From Candidatus Eiseniibacteriota bacterium (GTDB lineage: Bacteria > Eisenbacteria > RBG-16-71-46 > JAFGJU01): a stretch of 50,832 nt of DNA. The DNA is taken from contig CP070702.1 of NCBI GenBank assembly GCA_020349905.1, positions 12,974-63,805 on the forward strand, given 5' to 3'. Shown piece after piece: positions 19,801 to 27,622 of this stretch (positions are counted from its first letter, which is position 1; every line of letters begins with the position of its first letter). A program made the position numbers and the translations under genes. The notes beneath the pieces are model-generated. The model did no database searches. It was not told where the DNA came from and saw only the letters and a list, made by a program, of their open reading frames with translations.

Positions 19801-20425
19801 CCAGAGAAAACGTCTTTGTGCCCCGCAGTCGAAGCCCTCCGGCACCCTTGCCCGGAGTTGCTCCGGTAACGGCCGTCCTGCGAGTCTCCTGGTCGTGGCC
19901 GGAAACACCGGAGGTTTTTCGCGAGGCGACGCTGGGGAGCCTCAAGCTGTATGAGCTTCTCAGGTGGAAGGGAAGAAAACGATAGGAGACTCTTAGCTCG
20001 GAGCCGGCTGGAAGCGGTTCGTTAAAGAAGATGGTGCCCCTTTCGCAGTCCAGGAAGTAGGCGCTTCGCGGAAGCAGCGTTCCCTCCAGGCTCACCCGTT
20101 CGCTTCCCACGAAGACGGACGCGTCCGGAAGCCGGAGCGTGTCCACCTCACACGCAAACCGGTACTCGATAACTCGACTCGAGGCATCGGGGGCCGCAGA
20201 CGAGACGACGGAGCTGTCCGATTCTGCCGGCCCCGCTCCTGACGCTGCAATGCCCAGTGGGTGGCCACCGGAAGACAGAAGCACCAGAACGAGGAGCGCG
20301 AGCGCCACCGAGTGACCTCTTCTGCGCGAGCGGCTCTCGTTCCCCCACCCGAACTCGCCGACCCTCGAGGCCTCGGGATCCGGGACCGCCGGTCTACTCC
20401 GAGGAGCTCCCGCGGGCATCCGCAT
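16898..20425 (-). CDS. Very large beta-rich surface/outer-membrane protein, possibly SprA-like
   Basis: About 1175 residues with a basic N-terminus and signal segment (HSVALALLVLVLLSSGG). Two segments follow the pattern of SprA N-terminal domains: AYFLDCERGTIFFNEPL near residue 120 and ADYWMDYGTGKLYFTNKRPI near 370. A recurring short motif (VGPGKGEYEL, VGAGRGDYFA, AGLGQAEYVPG and later LGQDQGHYD and GRGDYEL) lies in the middle. The rest is rich in Ser, Arg and alternating hydrophobic strands to a terminal Phe, as in a barrel. SprA/Sov, the type IX translocon, is about twice as long, so the relation is tentative. The start is unclear: ATG at 20425 or 20419, or GTG at 20455 inside the NHL gene. 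It overlaps the NHL gene and precedes the Omp85 gene. Confidence 0.6.
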   Translation of the reverse strand: MRMPAGAPRSRPAVPDPEASRVGEFGWGNESRSRRRGHSVALALLVLVLLSSGGHPLGIAASGAGPAESDSSVVSSAAPDASSRVIEYRFACEVDTLRLPDASVFVGSERVSLEGTLLPRSAYFLDCERGTIFFNEPLPAGSELRVSYRFLPFHLRSSYSLRLPSVASRKTSGVSGHDQETRRTAVTGATPGKGAGGLRLRGTKTFSLELGSNREASLKQSLDMNVSGEISKGLQLTAMLTDRDLPVQPDGRTESLSELDEIRVELRSESFRAALGDCDLMLDGRSLVNVSRKLEGAKASGQFGAMDVVLAGSTLRGRWVTKEFRGTDGKQGPYQLTTDGGAPCVVVAGTEKVWLDGTRLRRGESADYWMDYGTGKLYFTNKRPIEGHSRIAVEYEFASGDYKKNFYAAGLGTKLAGEAGRVDLLFVSEADERNSLLGTLSQQEELMLRDLGDSAAGGSAAGAVYVGPGKGEYELVREDSSGASYYRLAPEVGPYLVSFVHVGAGRGDYFASVDTTGRVYYTYAGLGQAEYVPGRRLVPPASKSVADLRTTVSVGGFDVAGEFALSRNDLNTFSSLNDDDNLGRAAVVSLSSGQRELSVANRSLGRVRLRGDFRTLDENFRTFGNLNRAFDNENWAIPDTSLRSQGERRFQMGTDYSPVENLTLSVQHGRLSSPSGLSSTRNVYSSELSGRLWLSGRLETAASDAGGAGGSVSTRTVKSLNSRLTGWRVVPSFKYYSEVRESGGGTGMTADEVGGGLSSAWSFPLAVRVEEKYRVEHLGAGGNRTRSYDAVTHSAALELTRWRSVSASCEYSVRDLTGYAGLESRKTELGRLFFSQRSASGKVDCEANHLVTTLHSQTRTQNIVYLGQDQGHYDSTGTFTGRGDYELQITDLEASVMSADATTSATLTLRPFKGGKKQSVLDALMEGLSSTSFFRSSGTMKGAGRLFSSLRNPVYTREPGAIRANSLFREELEVASLTRQMTIRYRYETSSSVNHQYQNVREVSGERRQGVRLRSQPARAVTMEMEQAWRTKERAVEFESRSSVGGRVDASETLVELKYFPSVTVELGLYGAVEWMKDPLQGRNLTVSKLSPSATYGAGRATRARLMLTLSSFKGDIGVLGAASSGAFVEPGRMEILFSLDHRAGQHLTISARVNSRKSAETFVTDGRVEMRAHF

Positions 20426-21389
20426 GAATTTTGAAAACGTGAACCACATCTGCACCGCCGTCCACTACGTAGAGAAGGCCTTTGGGCGAAACAGCCAGTG
20501 CTGAGGGAGAAACCAGGAACGGGCCCTTCGCGCCTGGCAGCTCGCACTTCACGGTTCCCGCCGCGTCAAAAACAAGGACTCTTCTGGCAGCGGCGTCTGC
20601 CAGGTAGAACGTGCCGCCCGGCGCGACCGCCACAGCCACCGGCTCGCACAGCGAACGTCCGGAGCAGAAGTCCAGGACGCCCCTGGGATTTCCCACCGAA
20701 TCCAGCTTCTGAACCCTCTTGTTACCGGTGTCGCAGACCAGAATCTCCTCGCTCTCCCCTCGCGCCAGTCCGAGTGGGTCCGAGAAGCGACCCTCTGCAG
20801 CCCCGAACCCGCCCACCATGGACACGGGCTCCCAGAATCTGGAAAGAACTACGACGGCGTCGGCCTCCACGTCGCTGAGGAAGGCGTAGCCGGTCCCCGA
20901 AAACGCCAGCTTCCTCGGTCCGAAGCCGCGACGCGAATCGGGCAGGTCGTCAGCAGAAAGACAGACAGAGAGAAAGCGACCTTCCGTATCGTATTCCAGG
21001 ACCCTCTCGTTCCTCGAGTCCACGACGTATATCGAGAGCGCGTTCTCCACCGCGTCTGTGGGCCCGTTGAGCCCGCCCCCGCCGGTGCCGAGCCCACCAA
21101 ACTCCGAGAGGAAGAGGCCGGAGGAATCGAACTTCTGGATCCTGTTGTTGCCGGTGTCCGCTATCAGGAGATTGCCGAACGAGTCGATGGAAACTGACGA
21201 AGGTGACCTGAACTGTCCGGGCGATTGGCCGCTGGACCCGAAGGAGAACGAATAGACCGCGCCCGGTGCACAGTCTACGTACGAAGCCACTCCCTGGGGT
21301 CCTCTCGCCAGCTGGCTCGAACAGGAGAAAACTGACAGGCAGCAGAAAGCCGAAACCAGAGAAAAAAGGACGACGTCTCTCTTTCTCAT
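20394..21389 (-). CDS. NHL-repeat beta-propeller lipoprotein
   Basis: A 331-residue protein with a lipoprotein-type signal (VVLFSLVSAFCCLSVFSC; lipidation Cys at about 23). Roughly six NHL repeats follow (for example FRSPSSVSIDSFGNLLIADT, NNRIQKFDSSG and LARGESEEILVCDTGNKRVQKLD). The fold is a beta-propeller exposed in the periplasm or at the surface, probably for binding; no catalytic residues are recognisable. I choose the ATG at 21389 over an upstream TTG. It overlaps the large surface protein gene and follows two DUF5683-like genes, so all four probably form one envelope operon. Confidence 0.82.
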   Translation of the reverse strand: MRKRDVVLFSLVSAFCCLSVFSCSSQLARGPQGVASYVDCAPGAVYSFSFGSSGQSPGQFRSPSSVSIDSFGNLLIADTGNNRIQKFDSSGLFLSEFGGLGTGGGGLNGPTDAVENALSIYVVDSRNERVLEYDTEGRFLSVCLSADDLPDSRRGFGPRKLAFSGTGYAFLSDVEADAVVVLSRFWEPVSMVGGFGAAEGRFSDPLGLARGESEEILVCDTGNKRVQKLDSVGNPRGVLDFCSGRSLCEPVAVAVAPGGTFYLADAAARRVLVFDAAGTVKCELPGAKGPFLVSPSALAVSPKGLLYVVDGGADVVHVFKIHADARGSSSE

Positions 21390-21444
21390 GACGACCAACC
21401 ACTGTCTCCGGAATTCGGGAGCGATGCGACGCGGTGCCGGTGCT

Positions 21445-22278
21445 TCAGAAGGACTTGCTCAAGCACACCACCACGTCGGAAGGACGTTCTGGATGGGGTC
21501 GCAGCTCGAATCTCAATCCCAGAGGCTCCCCGGGCGACTCAGCGGGACCGGCGACGGAACGGGCTGCGTCCATGGCGGCGAGGATTCGGTTGGCAACAGC
21601 GAGGCCAAGCATGTAGGTGGCACGGCGAAAGGACAGCTGGCTCTTCCTCCTCAGGCTCTTGTAGCGAGCCTGGTCCTCCTCCGACACCCACTCCCACGCG
21701 TCCTCTCCGAAGTAGCCGTTCTCCAGAAGGTATTGCTCCTGCATCTCCCTATCGTCCGGATAGAGTGCTCTTGCCTCCCTCCTTATGCTCTCGTTGTAGC
21801 TTCCAGGTCCCGGATCACTGCGCATGTATTGCCCAAGAGCACGGTAGAACTCGTCCGGCTTGCCCTCTGCATCGACACCGGCCATCAGTTCGGCGTACTC
21901 CCTGTAGTTGCCCTTCCTCAGATATCCCTGCACTTCAAACACTACGAAGCTGGTCCAGATGGCTGACTCGGTGAGGAAGAAGATATTCGCGCGCCCCTTC
22001 TTGCCCGCATAGTAATGTCCGGCTCCGGGCAGAAGAACCGAGAGGGCCATGGCCTTGACCCTGGAGGGGCCGCTTCCCTCACCCCCGGACGAGACAGCGT
22101 CCGACACGTCCGCATTGGATGCCCCGAAGGGAGACGCCTCCGACAACGCAAACGACAAGGGGTCGCGGGCTTCAAGCGACATCCCTGTCGAAGGCACCAG
22201 CGCGTGCTCCGAGGCCGGGGCAGGGCCAGGCGCCACCAGCAACGCCGCAAGGATGAGAGTGAAAGAAAGAGACTTCAA
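21445..22278 (-). CDS. DUF5683-like envelope protein (copy 2)
   Basis: A 277-residue protein of unknown function. It starts at a TTG at 22278 with GGAGG seven bases upstream, giving a clean signal peptide (SLSFTLILAALLVAPGPAPAS). The motif ALSVLLPGAGHYYAGKKGRA near residue 90 is the first of the paired hydrophobic segments seen in DUF5683-type proteins (pattern PGxGxxYxGxxxxG). A soluble helical middle with many Tyr, Glu and Arg follows (about 130-220), then a hydrophobic LGLAVANRILAAMDAAR. The C-terminus reads LRFELRPHPERPSDVVVCLSKSF. It is a clear paralogue of the next gene upstream. Length and layout agree between the two copies. Confidence 0.7.
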   Translation of the reverse strand: MKSLSFTLILAALLVAPGPAPASEHALVPSTGMSLEARDPLSFALSEASPFGASNADVSDAVSSGGEGSGPSRVKAMALSVLLPGAGHYYAGKKGRANIFFLTESAIWTSFVVFEVQGYLRKGNYREYAELMAGVDAEGKPDEFYRALGQYMRSDPGPGSYNESIRREARALYPDDREMQEQYLLENGYFGEDAWEWVSEEDQARYKSLRRKSQLSFRRATYMLGLAVANRILAAMDAARSVAGPAESPGEPLGLRFELRPHPERPSDVVVCLSKSF

Positions 22279-22420
22279 ACTTCCGACCTCCGGCACTCCC
22301 TCACTGCTTCTCTCACGGAGACTGACGCCACTCCGGCACGACGAGCCCCCCGGCACAACGCTCCCCCCGGCATTCCAGCACACACCGATGGGTGAGCCGC
22401 GCGCTCGAGCTAGGCGCCTG

Positions 22421-23209
22421 TCAGAACTTGCGCGACGCCACCACCATGACTCCGGGTGATTCCGGACTTCCCTCGAACTTGAGGTCCAGTTTCACGCCGT
22501 TACTGAGCTCCATGTTGTAGTTCCGCGCGAGTCTCAACGCGTCCACGGCGCTCACGACGTGGTTTATCACTGCGGCCATTATGGCGTAGTTGGAACCCTT
22601 CAGCAGCCGGTTGCTGTCGTCCCTCATGCCCAGATAGGACTGAAGACTCTGCGGAGAGTCCCAGCCACACGTATAGTACGGGTATTTCCCGATGTCCTCG
22701 TAGTAATGCTCCTTGTCGTACAGATAGAACTCGTAGAGTCTCTGGTTCGCCTCTGGGTTATAGCAGGCATCCGCGCTGTCGGGAAAACCCCAGTGACCGT
22801 CAGCGAAATCCTCGTACTCGTCCTTCTTGTCCTTACCGCTCCTCCAGAGGAAATAACTGGAAGTCCACGCTATTGCTTCAACGCCCAGGAAGATGTAACC
22901 CCTCTTGGCACCCACGTACAGTTGCCCGCTTCCGGGGGCCAGCAACGAAAACACGAAGGCCTTTCCCGGGGATTTCTCAGATTCGACGGCCTCCTCCTCT
23001 TCCGGAGAAGCGGGCCTTTCCTGCCTGATGGCTCTTTGTGCGAGGAGGAAACGGGGAGGTGATTCGAGGTGCCCCATGAGAGGGTCAGAAAGTACGAGCC
23101 TCCCGCTCGGCCGCACGAGGGCCTCGGCGCACTCGGCCGTGTGGGTCGCCCCCGCCAGAAGAAGTATCATCAGGGTTGATAAGAGCCCCAGTCGCACCGA
23201 CAGGGCCAT
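22421..23209 (-). CDS. DUF5683-like envelope protein (copy 1)
   Basis: A 262-residue paralogue of the downstream gene. The ATG at 23209 has AGGAGG six bases before it and begins a signal peptide (LGLLSTLMILLLAGATHTAECA). It then has FSLLAPGSGQLYVGAKRGY near residue 90, a Tyr/Asp-rich soluble middle containing several DKEHYYED-type stretches, a hydrophobic MAAVINHVVSAVDALR, and a C-terminal beta segment ending in VMVVASRKF. The shared motifs (LLxPGxGxxYxGxKxG; A/I-xxxVxAxDAxR; VMVV/VVVxxSxKF) point to tandem duplication. The function is unknown; context suggests a role in outer-membrane or secretion assembly. Confidence 0.72.
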   Translation of the reverse strand: MALSVRLGLLSTLMILLLAGATHTAECAEALVRPSGRLVLSDPLMGHLESPPRFLLAQRAIRQERPASPEEEEAVESEKSPGKAFVFSLLAPGSGQLYVGAKRGYIFLGVEAIAWTSSYFLWRSGKDKKDEYEDFADGHWGFPDSADACYNPEANQRLYEFYLYDKEHYYEDIGKYPYYTCGWDSPQSLQSYLGMRDDSNRLLKGSNYAIMAAVINHVVSAVDALRLARNYNMELSNGVKLDLKFEGSPESPGVMVVASRKF

Positions 23210-23232
23210 GATAGGCCTCCTAACCTGCCCAC

Positions 23233-23289
23233 GGGACACAAGATGTCGTGTTCCCCACAATAAGGCATACCACCCGAATGCCCGGGTGG
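23233..23289 (-). other. Two adjacent hairpins between the M6 protease and DUF5683 genes
   Basis: A perfect 7-bp stem (CCACCCG with CGGGTGG, six-base loop) lies at 23270-23289, and an imperfect stem of GGGACAC with GTGTTCCC lies at 23233-23255. Neither is followed by a T run. They may slow decay or partly terminate the transcript between the protease and the envelope operon. Confidence 0.45.
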
Positions 23290-23296
23290 TTCCCTA

Positions 23297-26200
23297 TCAG
23301 TGTAGCACAGACGCCTTGGTGAACGCCAGTTCTTTTCTGCCGCCCGCCTCTGCCTCGACCCTGACCAGATAGACCCCCGGAGGTATCCGGTTAAGCGACC
23401 ACAGGAAAGCGTTCTCGGCCGGCTGGCAGAGCCGCTTCATGGAATGCACCTTTCTCCCCGAAAGGTCGAACATCTCCATCGTCACGGTGGCAGATGCCGC
23501 GAGAGTGAACCTTATGCTGGCGGACCCTCCTCGCGCCGGGTTGGGCTGGCAATGCACGTGCCCCCCCAGGATCAACCTGCCGCCGCCCGCCACCGTGAGA
23601 GTCGCTGGCTCCTCGAGGCAATTGGTACGCGCACCGCTGCCGCCCGCGCAAGGCCACTCGCATGCCGACACAACATAAGGAAGCTCCGCGCACCATAAAA
23701 GCGTGTCGCTCGAAGAGTGGAACAGCTCCGGTTTACCGTCTCCCTCCACGTCGCAGAGCATCATCCCGCCGAGGGCGCGCGCGCCCACGGCCACTGGCCA
23801 GTTCTGAAGACGCGCTCCCTCTCCTGTCACGGCCGAGACCTGAGACTGCATCGACGTGAAGAGAATCTCCGCGGCCGTGTCTCCGTCGAGGTCGCAGAGT
23901 GCGACCGTCGAGGCCTCTTCCCTCACGAAGGTTTCCGTCGCCAGGGGCCATCCCCCAGAGACCACGCCCGTCCCGTTGACGACGTACAGATTTCCTGAAG
24001 AAGAACTCACAACCAGCTCCACTAAACCGTCCCTGTCCACGTCCCCGGCCGCGGGCCAGGTCCAGACCGAATCACCGAGCGACGCAGGCCAACCCTTCAG
24101 GGGCTCGCCGCGCGCATCGATTGCGTAGACCACGCCGGGATGGGTGGTCACAAGGACTTCGAGCGTGCTGTCCGGCTTTCCGTCAACGTCTGCAGCGGTC
24201 AAGAACGGACCGGTGGGAAACGCTGCCTGCGACTCTGGCAGTGCAAGCGGAGAGAAGATAAACTCGCCGTCCGCCGAAGAGGCCACCGCTACGAGACGCT
24301 CGCCCACGGCGAAGACCACCTCGTACACGCCGTCTCTGTCTAGGTCGCCCGCCGCGATTGAGCCACGCACGGGCCCCTCCAGGGCAGGATTGCTGCTCCA
24401 CGCAACCGCGCCAGACGCATCGATTGCGTAGACCCGCCCGTCTGAACAACCCACCACGAACTCGTCCCCGACCGCGCACGGAGACGTGGTCACTGAGGGA
24501 ATCGCAGGAGGCCAGCCCTCCAGCACGTCGCCGGGAGAGAGCGGAAGACGGGAATCATCCAGCACCCAGCCGTAGAGGATTCCAGAGTCGCCTCGGGTCG
24601 CCGTAGCCGCCATGGCGGAGACGGCCTCGCTGAAACAGACCGCGGGGAGAAGGTCGCCCTGGGTTGCCGCGAACCTTCCTCCCGTCTCTCCGGCGAGATA
24701 GGTGGAGCCGTCGGCCCTCCAGACCCTGACGACCGAGTCCTGCCCTGCGGCGAAGACTTCGGCAACACCGTCGCCGTCCAGGTCACCGAAGCCGGGGACC
24801 GGGCCGACGGAGTTGGCAACAACGGGCCACCCCTCTTTTGCCCAGGTTCTCCGAACCGAAACATACATCCCGGTCTGTCTGGGGCTTCCAACGTCCACCG
24901 TGACGTGACTTCGAGCTCCGGAGTTCGCGTTGCTGTTGGGAACGGTCGCCGGGCCGAACAGCGTGGCGTTGCCCCGGAAGTAGGGGTCAAACTCACTCCC
25001 GAGCCAGTACCACGAATAAGGATTGCCAAGGTCCTCGATGCCGTCCGCTTCCTCGATGTCGATGCCCCTCTCCTCTGGGCCTCCGTTCGGAGTCTGAAGG
25101 CGTGAGCTGCGAAGGGCGATGAGGCCGTCGTCGATGTGCCATATCAGTATTCCCGAACCGGGCAGAAGCGCGTCGTATTCGCCCGACTCGGGCCCGAGAA
25201 TCACCCCGCTCGCCGAGTCCGCCCTCACCTCCACGAGCCCGTTTCCGTCAAGGTCCGTCTGGCGGTTCTCTATAAGGAAGTACTCCGAGCCGCTCGCCGG
25301 CACGTTGAGCACCACAGAGCCCAACCCCGCGGCGAAAAGCGTGTCCGCCCACTCCGAACCCACCACGGTCTCCTCCTGCGTCTGCACCCCGAAGACGTCT
25401 CCCAGCAGCCTTCTGCTCCAGGGATCCAATCCCCCGGGAAGAAGACCGAACACGTAGACCAGCTCGTGAGTCGTCGGATTCTCCACGAACCCTCCCACGT
25501 AGTTGCCCGTGTCCATGAGACTCCAGTAGCCCACGGACGGAAGGAAGTTGTCCGTGTCGTAGAGGTCGGTGAGCCCGAGCATGTGGCCGAACTCGTGAGC
25601 TATGACTCCGTTGATTGCACCCGTCAGGCCGTCCTGGGAAGCGGTCTCGGGAAGCACCGAGGCAGCGTAAACGTACGAGGACGAATTGTCCACGGGGATG
25701 GGTTCTTCGAGGCCCGCAGTGAAAGAGGGAATATCCCAGGGCGAATCGCCGTTGATGTCGCCCTGCAGTTCGCCGCCGGAATGGAAGATCACGACCGCGT
25801 CGTAATCGGAGAAGACGATGGGCTCTGCGCTGTCGTCTGCAGCGCGCACCGCGTCGGTAATCAGTGCCACGGCCAGCTCGTAGTCCTCGTACGTGAACGT
25901 CCAGGGCCCGTAGTCGGCCGTGTCCGACAGATGAAAAGCGGAATCCGCCGCCTCGGGAAAGACGCTGTATTCGAACTGGAGCGTACCGAAGCTGGCAGCC
26001 GACCAATATCTAGAGAGCGCCTCCATGTGCGCCTCGAAGTAGTCCCGGTTGTGCGGGGGCGGGTCGATGAGCTCGCCGGTCCCACGTCTGAGGTCGAAAC
26101 CTCCTCCTTCCGTGGTCGTGAGAGTACCCATGCGGTCCTCGAGGAAGTCGACCCTCAGCGCTAGTATCCGCACAGTGATGACGGTTTCAGCTGCAGAGAC

Positions 26201-26470
26201 CGAGAAGCGCCAGCCTGAAGGCCTGTCCAAGCCAATCGCGGGCCGGCCGAAGCAGTCCATTGCGGCCCGGCGCCTCATGACCTCTTCAACCAGTTTGCGG
26301 TCCGGTACGACCGTCCTTTCTCTGTCGGATTGGACCTCGTGCGCCGGACTGACCCTCAGCAGGCGAGAACCCGACTCGACGGGAACCGTGGCGTGCGCAG
26401 CGAAAGGCAGGGTGAGCAGGGTGAGAGAAGCAGGCACGAGGCCCGCCAGCAGTATAAGAAGACCCCTCAA
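23297..26470 (-). CDS. Secreted M6-family metalloprotease with FG-GAP propeller and C-terminal sorting domain
   Basis: A 1057-residue secreted protease. After a signal peptide (about 1-27), the M6 (immune inhibitor A-like) domain spans about 95-520, with the zinc site HEFGHMLGLTDLYD at about 292 and a Met-turn SLMDTG. A beta-propeller of FG-GAP/VCBS-like repeats follows (about 560-950; GFGDLDGDGVAEVF, GDLDRDGVYEVVF, GDVDRDGLVELVV, CDLDGDTAAEILF, CDVEGDGKPELF), with a GWP tag in many blades. The last 85 residues form a FlgD-like/Por-type sorting domain (QPNPARGGSASIRF, FDLSGRKV, IPPGVYLVRVEAE). The TTG start has AGGGA seven bases upstream. It follows the PorV-like gene by 15 bases, so it is a likely cargo of that system. 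Confidence 0.9.
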   Translation of the reverse strand: MRGLLILLAGLVPASLTLLTLPFAAHATVPVESGSRLLRVSPAHEVQSDRERTVVPDRKLVEEVMRRRAAMDCFGRPAIGLDRPSGWRFSVSAAETVITVRILALRVDFLEDRMGTLTTTEGGGFDLRRGTGELIDPPPHNRDYFEAHMEALSRYWSAASFGTLQFEYSVFPEAADSAFHLSDTADYGPWTFTYEDYELAVALITDAVRAADDSAEPIVFSDYDAVVIFHSGGELQGDINGDSPWDIPSFTAGLEEPIPVDNSSSYVYAASVLPETASQDGLTGAINGVIAHEFGHMLGLTDLYDTDNFLPSVGYWSLMDTGNYVGGFVENPTTHELVYVFGLLPGGLDPWSRRLLGDVFGVQTQEETVVGSEWADTLFAAGLGSVVLNVPASGSEYFLIENRQTDLDGNGLVEVRADSASGVILGPESGEYDALLPGSGILIWHIDDGLIALRSSRLQTPNGGPEERGIDIEEADGIEDLGNPYSWYWLGSEFDPYFRGNATLFGPATVPNSNANSGARSHVTVDVGSPRQTGMYVSVRRTWAKEGWPVVANSVGPVPGFGDLDGDGVAEVFAAGQDSVVRVWRADGSTYLAGETGGRFAATQGDLLPAVCFSEAVSAMAATATRGDSGILYGWVLDDSRLPLSPGDVLEGWPPAIPSVTTSPCAVGDEFVVGCSDGRVYAIDASGAVAWSSNPALEGPVRGSIAAGDLDRDGVYEVVFAVGERLVAVASSADGEFIFSPLALPESQAAFPTGPFLTAADVDGKPDSTLEVLVTTHPGVVYAIDARGEPLKGWPASLGDSVWTWPAAGDVDRDGLVELVVSSSSGNLYVVNGTGVVSGGWPLATETFVREEASTVALCDLDGDTAAEILFTSMQSQVSAVTGEGARLQNWPVAVGARALGGMMLCDVEGDGKPELFHSSSDTLLWCAELPYVVSACEWPCAGGSGARTNCLEEPATLTVAGGGRLILGGHVHCQPNPARGGSASIRFTLAASATVTMEMFDLSGRKVHSMKRLCQPAENAFLWSLNRIPPGVYLVRVEAEAGGRKELAFTKASVLH

Positions 26471-26485
26471 ATCATCGTCCCTGGT

Positions 26486-27484
26486 CTAGAACCTTGCCGA
26501 AACGGAGAACTTGTTTACCTTGTCCTCGAGCGCTGTGGATTGTGGCACGTTCGCAAAGTCGAAACGGAACCCCTTGTATTGAAGTCCCATACCGAACGTC
26601 AATCCTTCGGCAGGGAAATAGTCCGAATAGTATCTCTCAGTCAGGAAGCCCAGGCGAAGCGCAAGAAGCTCGCTGAAAAGAAACTCCGCCCCTCCGTTCA
26701 GGATGGGACCGTCGTCCACGTATACGAAGGGCTTGTTCACGTCAAAGGCCACGATGCATCTGCCTACGTTCCCTTCCCACACGTTCGCCGCCACGCCCAC
26801 CTTCAGGTTGCGGTATATCGGGCTGGACTGGTCGGCGTCTATCAGCGTGAGGTTCGGGCCGATGTTCTGAAAGCAGGCGCCCGCGCTCCACCTCGCCCTC
26901 CTGTAAAGGACGCCTATGTCGGCTCCGAAGGTGGTGCCCTTGCCCGCCTTGCCCTCGGTCACGGCCCAGTCCGGGGCGTAGTTGACGTGCACAGCTTTCA
27001 GGTTGATGCCCACGCCGAAGTCTTTCCACAAGGTCGTGCCGTAAGCAACGGAAGGCACTATCTCGTAGCTGTTGAACACCCCGGTCTCGTAGGGGTCACC
27101 GCCGGAAGTCACGCCGGTGCCCTGTATCTCTCCGTACGTCAGGTACACGAAGCTGGCGGCCAGACCACCCCAACCCTTGGCCGCCTGCGCGTAGCCGAGA
27201 TACTCGTAGTAGACGTCGTCCGCCATGCCCGGCAGGAGCTTCACGTGCATCACCGAGATGTTCCTGTCTGCCAGAAACGCAAGGCCGGCCGGGTTCCACC
27301 ACGAGGAGGTGGCGTCGTCCACCAGGGCAACGTAGGCTCCACCCATGGCCTCTCCCCTGGCACTGGGGGCGAACTTCACGGAGGGAGCGATCGCCTCACC
27401 CACAGCGAGCGCCTGTGCGGGCAAGACCAACAGCGTGGCAACCAAAAGCAGAGCGAAACGAAAGTCAATTCTTTCTGTCGTCAT
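26486..27484 (-). CDS. PorV/PorQ-family outer-membrane barrel protein
   Basis: A 332-residue outer-membrane protein with a signal peptide (FALLLVATLLVLPAQALAV, cut before GEA). Its N-terminal segment (GEAMGGAYVALVDDATSSWW, then NPAGLAFL) is the hallmark of the PorV/PorQ group and of FadL-like relatives. A 14-strand-type barrel follows, ending KVNKFSVSARF. In Bacteroidota, PorV shuttles type IX cargo from the translocon to the sortase PorU. Here it lies directly after a C25 gingipain/PorU-like gene and before a CTD-bearing protease, the same neighbourhood. The ATG at 27484 has GGGGGA six bases upstream. The family is clear; the exact type IX role is inferred. Confidence 0.85.
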   Translation of the reverse strand: MTTERIDFRFALLLVATLLVLPAQALAVGEAIAPSVKFAPSARGEAMGGAYVALVDDATSSWWNPAGLAFLADRNISVMHVKLLPGMADDVYYEYLGYAQAAKGWGGLAASFVYLTYGEIQGTGVTSGGDPYETGVFNSYEIVPSVAYGTTLWKDFGVGINLKAVHVNYAPDWAVTEGKAGKGTTFGADIGVLYRRARWSAGACFQNIGPNLTLIDADQSSPIYRNLKVGVAANVWEGNVGRCIVAFDVNKPFVYVDDGPILNGGAEFLFSELLALRLGFLTERYYSDYFPAEGLTFGMGLQYKGFRFDFANVPQSTALEDKVNKFSVSARF

Positions 27485-27528
27485 CACAATTCCCCCATTC
27501 GGGCTGTCCATCCACACGGGTTTGCATA

Positions 27529-27558
27529 AGTCTATCACGCGACTCGGCGTCAAGTCAA
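27529..27558 (-). promoter_or_regulatory. Putative promoter before the PorV-like gene
   Basis: On the minus strand TTGACT (27553-27558) and TAGACT (27529-27534) are separated by 18 bases, about 45 bases before the PorV-like ATG. A 6-bp hairpin (AGCGGC with GCCGCT, 27593-27611) lies between this site and the stop of the upstream C25 gene. The porV-M6 pair could therefore be expressed apart from porU. The match is moderate. Confidence 0.45.
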
Positions 27559-27622
27559 TCTAAACCGCTCGAAAGGCAGCCACCTGACTCGCAGCGGCGT
27601 TGCCAGCCGCTCCGGTCGCCCT

